Positions 5,881 to 8,930 of a stretch of DNA of 8,930 nucleotides are shown piece by piece. The stretch comes from GH45 sp046704385 (GTDB lineage: Bacteria; Bacteroidota; Bacteroidia; Bacteroidales; SZUA-534): positions 1-8,930 of the forward strand of contig JBJKSB010000109.1 of NCBI GenBank assembly GCA_046704385.1. The letters run 5' to 3'. Made by a program: the position numbers and the translations under genes. The number at the start of each line of letters is the position of its first letter. Position 1 is the first letter of the stretch. The notes below the pieces were generated by a model, which saw only the letters and a program-made list of their open reading frames with translations, searched no databases and was not told the origin of the DNA.

Positions 5881-6090
5881 AAAATTTAAATAATGTGAGT
5901 GCAACCTGAAAAAATATTCTAATAAATCGATAACCGGAAAATATTATAATGCCGGGTGTTATACTTCCTGAAAAGCTTTAAGAATTGGAGAAAACACCGG
6001 GTCGATTTAATTTTATGAGATAAATTAATCTGTTACAAAGAACTTACTTAAAATATTAATTTGGTTCCGATATCATTTAATCTTAATCTT
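5881..6090. other. Spacer between histidine kinase and subtilase-like gene
   Basis: About 210 bp with no gene. GGTGTT (near 5955) and AACACC (near 5994) can pair, extended by CC/GG after one mismatch, with a loop of roughly 30 bases. On the minus strand this is about 90 bp after the kinase stop. There is no U-tract directly after it, so a terminator is possible but weak. No -7 consensus box was recognised. Confidence 0.35.
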
Positions 6091-7854
6091 TTATAAATAT
6101 TTTTCCAATAAATTGATCAAAATGTTTTGTTTGGTTGGCTTGCTTATATAATCAATACACCCGGCATCAAGTGCCTTTTGACGTTCATTGTTTGAGGCAT
6201 ATGCTGTTTGTGCAATTATTTTTATATCCGGATTATTCTTTAAAATCATTTTGGTTGCCTTGTAACCGGTAATATCAGGCAACCGGACATCCATTAAAAC
6301 AACATCAACAAACTGGTTTTTTATTAATTCTACTGAATCAAGTCCTTTATTAACAGTCAGAACATTCGATACAGCATTTTTTAATATCTCCTGAAGATAC
6401 AATGCATTATAATCATCATCTTCTACTATGAGAATTGTTTTATTTTTAATCAAATCTGTTGAATGATTTACAGGACTTGAGGTTTTTTCTTCTGACAAAC
6501 TCCCTTTATGATAATCAATTGTAAAGTAAAATGTTGAACCTTTGTTACATTCTGACTCCAGCCAAACTGATCCACTTAACAATTCCACCAATCTTTTAAC
6601 AATGGCTAAACCTAAGCCCGTACCACTTATGTTATATGAAATTTCACTTTTAATTTGTGTAAACCTTTCAAATATAAAATCATATTTATCGGTGGGAATG
6701 CCAATACCTGTATCAGCTACCTTAAAAAGTAATTTGTTATTGTCAGGTATACAACTGCATTCGATAGTTCCTGATTTGGTATATTTGAAAGCATTCGTAA
6801 TAAGGTTAATCAGTATTTGTTTTAATTTGACTTTGTCTGTCTTGATCATTACAATATTTTCGTCAATTACTTTGATCATCGACAAGGTAATATGTTGTTT
6901 ATTTATTCTGTTTTGGTAATCGCGGAAAAATAAACTTAACTCAGAAAATAAATCATTAAGATTAAAATTCTCAATATTTACAGCACTTTGACCCGATTCA
7001 ATTTTTGAAATATCCAGCAAATCATTTATAATGTTAAGTAAATCATCACTTCGTTGTTCAATTATTTTTGAAAATATTTCTAATTTTTCTTTATCATAAT
7101 AATTTTTAGCCAACAGACTAGTAAAGCCCATAATTGCATTCATTGGCGTACGAATCTCATGACTCATATTTTGCAAAAAAGCTGTTTTAAGGCGGTCACT
7201 TTCTTCTGCTTTTTCTTTAGCTATAGTTAGTTCCAGGTTTTTTTCATTGAGTTCTTCGTTAATTGTTTCGTATTCTTCATTTTTAAATTTCAAAGCTTTT
7301 TCTCTTTCTTCCAACGTTTGCTTTGCTTTTAATAATTCATCATTGGTTTGGTTCAATATTAGTTCAGTTTGCTTGTGCTCTGTAATATCGGTTATGGCTA
7401 AAATTGCACCTATTAAATTGTTTTTGTCATCATATATAGGCGATGCACTGGCCAATTCCCACACAATGGAACCGTTGTGCCTTACAATATACATTTCCTT
7501 GTTTCTTGTTACCACACCTTTTAGTGCTTGTGGCATAGGCAAATCTTCTATGTTGACAATCTTAGTTCCATCCGGATAATACTCCTGCCAATTCCAATCA
7601 ATTTCTAATGGAGATTTATTCAGGTAATTTATGGCATCAACCAAAAGATAATCTTCCGTTGCTTTATTTACTATTTTAAAGGTGAAATCGGGATAGGTTA
7701 CAACTATTAAAGGAACGGGCGATTGGTCAAAAGCAGCCTGCATCAATATTCTTGTCTTAGCAAGTTCTTCTTCCAGTTGCTTTTTTTCTTTTAATTGTTG
7801 TTTAAGAAGTTCATTTTCCTTAAACAGCTCATCGTATGAAGGCTTATTACCCAT
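6091..7854 (-). CDS. Soluble PAS hybrid histidine kinase with C-terminal receiver
   Basis: 587 residues. An N-terminal coiled coil (5-35) leads into a PAS domain (about 36-160, ending ILAITDITEHK), then a second coiled coil (160-222). HisKA follows with SHEIRTP, phospho-acceptor H232. HATPase_c has N354 in NLITNAFKYT, DTGIGI (381-386), FERF (395-398) and GTGLGL (411-416). The receiver (472-587) has the acidic pocket E478-D479-D480, phospho-acceptor D522 in LMDVRLPD, T550 and K572 in SKPT. All catalytic residues of kinase and receiver are present, so a His232-to-Asp522 relay is expected. There is no signal peptide or membrane helix, so it senses a cytoplasmic or membrane-permeant cue through PAS. 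No output domain or cognate regulator is adjacent, so phosphate must pass to an unlinked partner. Confidence 0.96.
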   Translation of the reverse strand: MGNKPSYDELFKENELLKQQLKEKKQLEEELAKTRILMQAAFDQSPVPLIVVTYPDFTFKIVNKATEDYLLVDAINYLNKSPLEIDWNWQEYYPDGTKIVNIEDLPMPQALKGVVTRNKEMYIVRHNGSIVWELASASPIYDDKNNLIGAILAITDITEHKQTELILNQTNDELLKAKQTLEEREKALKFKNEEYETINEELNEKNLELTIAKEKAEESDRLKTAFLQNMSHEIRTPMNAIMGFTSLLAKNYYDKEKLEIFSKIIEQRSDDLLNIINDLLDISKIESGQSAVNIENFNLNDLFSELSLFFRDYQNRINKQHITLSMIKVIDENIVMIKTDKVKLKQILINLITNAFKYTKSGTIECSCIPDNNKLLFKVADTGIGIPTDKYDFIFERFTQIKSEISYNISGTGLGLAIVKRLVELLSGSVWLESECNKGSTFYFTIDYHKGSLSEEKTSSPVNHSTDLIKNKTILIVEDDDYNALYLQEILKNAVSNVLTVNKGLDSVELIKNQFVDVVLMDVRLPDITGYKATKMILKNNPDIKIIAQTAYASNNERQKALDAGCIDYISKPTKQNILINLLEKYL

Positions 7855-7861
7855 ATGATTA

Positions 7862-7888
7862 TCTTTACTTAATTACTAAAAGTAAAGA
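7862..7888. repeat. 9-bp inverted repeat just before the kinase start codon
   Basis: TCTTTACTT (7862-7870) and AAGTAAAGA (7880-7888) are perfect reverse complements with a 9-base loop. In the mRNA the hairpin would end 7 bases before the ATG, where it could affect ribosome access. It could equally be a DNA-binding site. Confidence 0.45.
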
Positions 7889-7954
7889 AAAATTCACATT
7901 TATTTCTGTTTTGGTTGAAGAATATCATTATAGGTCAGCTATGTATGGCCACTG

Positions 7955-8000
7955 GTAATTATTGACATTATACGCACACCAAGTAATTTTACTAATTACT
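7955..8000. repeat. GTAATT/AATTAC box cluster with a 7-bp inverted repeat
   Basis: GTAATT occurs at 7955-7960 and 7983-7988, and its complement AATTAC at 7994-7999; a fourth box, 7871-7876, lies in the loop of the repeat next to the kinase start. AGTAATT (7982-7988) and AATTACT (7994-8000) form a perfect inverted repeat with a 5-base loop. The boxes lie in the 230-bp spacer upstream of the kinase, which otherwise holds no visible gene. AT-rich chance matches are possible. Confidence 0.4.
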
Positions 8001-8084
8001 GATTCCTGTTTGAATTAAAATTTATTTTCCCGTAAAAACCTTGCTGGCTGTTCCAAAAATTATCAGGCATTTGCTGTCAACTAA

Positions 8085-8738
8085 TTATTCCATCTGGCCT
8101 GCATTAATCTGGCTATTCAATTTATTGTTATAAGCAAAGTCTAAAATCCGTAAGGTATCGTTATGCTGACTGCAATAAATTTTAATCCAACCATATTTAA
8201 AATCCGAATCTTTTACAAATCGAAATCCAAGGTATTTCTCACCCTGGCCCTGGAATTGTCCGGCATTCATAAAAGTTCCCAACACACAGGTTTTGTTTGT
8301 CCAATTATTGTTTTCGGATATTGTTTCTCCCATATCCAAGGCATCAGGGTATTCGTGGGTTGAGTTGTCAAGAATCTCAACCGACAGGGGTACTACTCGT
8401 GCAGCCAGTGAATCGAATGATTCGGGCAATCCGCCGGGATTGTATTTATTCAGGTCGATTATCTCAAAACCGATATCGGAAACCAAATCCTCATCCAAAT
8501 CAAAATCTTTCTGACCGGTGGATATAAACTCAGCGTTAATTAATCCGGTAAGAATGCTATCGACATGGTTTGATATTTCATCGTTGCTTTGCTGCAAGGC
8601 ATTAACGTCGGTGATAAGTACAATATTTTTATCGATGGAACGATAGATAATATTGGGTTTATCGGCAGCTTTTTTGCAGCTCACTCCAATTAATAACACC
8701 ATCAGTAATGCTAAACTAATTTTGATTGAATTTTTCAT
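8085..8738 (-). CDS. Uncharacterised lipoprotein with a YLGFRF...YGWI region
   Basis: 217 residues. The N-terminus MKNSIKISLALLMVLLIGVSC gives a lipobox (GVSC) with C21 followed by KK, typical of Bacteroidota lipoproteins. The middle is acidic (for example DFDLDEDLVSD at 78-88). The C-terminal part, EKYLGFRFVKDSDFKYGWIKIYCS then LRILDFAYNN, resembles a beta-rich segment repeated in many secreted bacterial proteins, in which 'YIGLRF...HYGWARL...DYAYE' is a hallmark; that resemblance is from memory. No enzyme motif is visible. It is probably a surface or periplasmic lipoprotein of unknown function. It is upstream of the kinase with a 230-bp gap, so an operon is doubtful, and the repeat array begins about 70 bp upstream of its start. 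Confidence 0.85.
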   Translation of the reverse strand: MKNSIKISLALLMVLLIGVSCKKAADKPNIIYRSIDKNIVLITDVNALQQSNDEISNHVDSILTGLINAEFISTGQKDFDLDEDLVSDIGFEIIDLNKYNPGGLPESFDSLAARVVPLSVEILDNSTHEYPDALDMGETISENNNWTNKTCVLGTFMNAGQFQGQGEKYLGFRFVKDSDFKYGWIKIYCSQHNDTLRILDFAYNNKLNSQINAGQME

Positions 8739-8782
8739 GTTTGCGGGGTTTTAAGTTAATAATTTGTAGTAAAACGGATGAG

Positions 8783-8790
8783 TAAATTTA
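8783..8790 (-). promoter_or_regulatory. Possible -7 box of the lipoprotein gene
   Basis: The minus strand reads TAAATTTA, seven of eight positions of TAnnTTTG, about 45 bp upstream of the ATG at 8738. The tandem array starts 17 bp further upstream, where the -33 element would be expected. Confidence 0.25.
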
Positions 8791-8806
8791 TTATTGTGAT
8801 GGTGTT

Positions 8807-8930
8807 CAGTGGGCAGTGGGCAGTTCTCAGTCGGCAGTTCTCAGTCGGCAGTTCTCAGTCGGCAGTTCTCAGTCGGCAGTTCTCAGTCGGCAGTTCTCAG
8901 TCGGCAGTTCTCAGTCGGCAGTTCTCAGTC
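8807..8930. repeat. 14-bp tandem repeat array built from CAGTNNN heptamers, cut by the window edge
   Basis: From 8821 the unit CAGTTCTCAGTCGG repeats eight times (starts at 8821, 8835, 8849, 8863, 8877, 8891, 8905, 8919), with no differences between copies and the last cut to 12 bases by the window end. Two CAGTGGG heptamers (8807-8813, 8814-8820) precede it. Each 14-mer is itself CAGTTCT plus CAGTCGG, so the whole tract is a heptamer series CAGTNNN. It is contiguous, without spacers, and lies upstream of the lipoprotein gene. 14 is not a multiple of three, so it is unlikely to encode a repeated peptide. Confidence 0.97.

Noticed and set aside
5951..6001. Rho-independent terminator after the histidine kinase
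   Set aside because: The stem is short with a mismatch and a loop of about 30 bases, and no U-tract follows directly.
8807..8930. CRISPR array
   Set aside because: The 14-bp units are contiguous, with no unique spacers and no cas genes nearby.

Overview
The window looks like an AT-rich chromosomal segment from a member of the Bacteroidota, probably a Bacteroidales or Marinilabiliales-type organism. The clues are lipoproteins with Bacteroidota-style N-termini, A-rich sequence rather than Shine-Dalgarno motifs in front of most genes, TAnnTTTG-like -7 boxes, a PAS hybrid histidine kinase, and a radical SAM/lipoprotein gene pair of a kind I know only from this phylum. The assignment rests on family recognition, not on a marker gene. 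Every supported gene lies on the minus strand, so transcription runs from high to low coordinates. No tRNA, rRNA, CRISPR array or transposase was seen.

In transcription order: a 14-bp tandem repeat array at the right edge (8807-8930, running out of the window) lies just upstream of an uncharacterised lipoprotein (8085-8738). A 230-bp spacer with AT-rich inverted repeats leads to a soluble PAS hybrid histidine kinase with a C-terminal receiver (6091-7854). A 225-bp spacer then leads to a divergent membrane-anchored or secreted subtilase-like protein (4939-5865) with an unusually good Shine-Dalgarno. Next come a spermidine-synthase-like methyltransferase (4207-4863), with a promoter-like box and an 18-bp palindrome in front, and a small secreted, barrel-like protein (3647-4123). 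After that is a short-chain dehydrogenase gene broken by an internal deletion (3176-3579), a SagB-type nitroreductase (2507-3148) and a class I methyltransferase (1691-2344).

The left end holds the most interesting unit: a small lipoprotein (1186-1551) whose stop codon directly abuts the start codon of a radical SAM/SPASM enzyme (130-1185). This matches what I recall as the 'rSAM/lipoprotein system' (TIGR04133/TIGR04134-type pairs). The enzyme is presumed to modify its lipoprotein partner, but neither the chemistry nor the physiological role is known to me. The lipoprotein carries a DxDxDxNG loop that is a reasonable candidate for metal binding or modification.

The other genes do not form an obvious single pathway. 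Methyltransferase, nitroreductase and dehydrogenase may once have formed a small redox/methylation cluster that is now decaying. The rest are signal-transduction and envelope genes typical of Bacteroidota accessory DNA.
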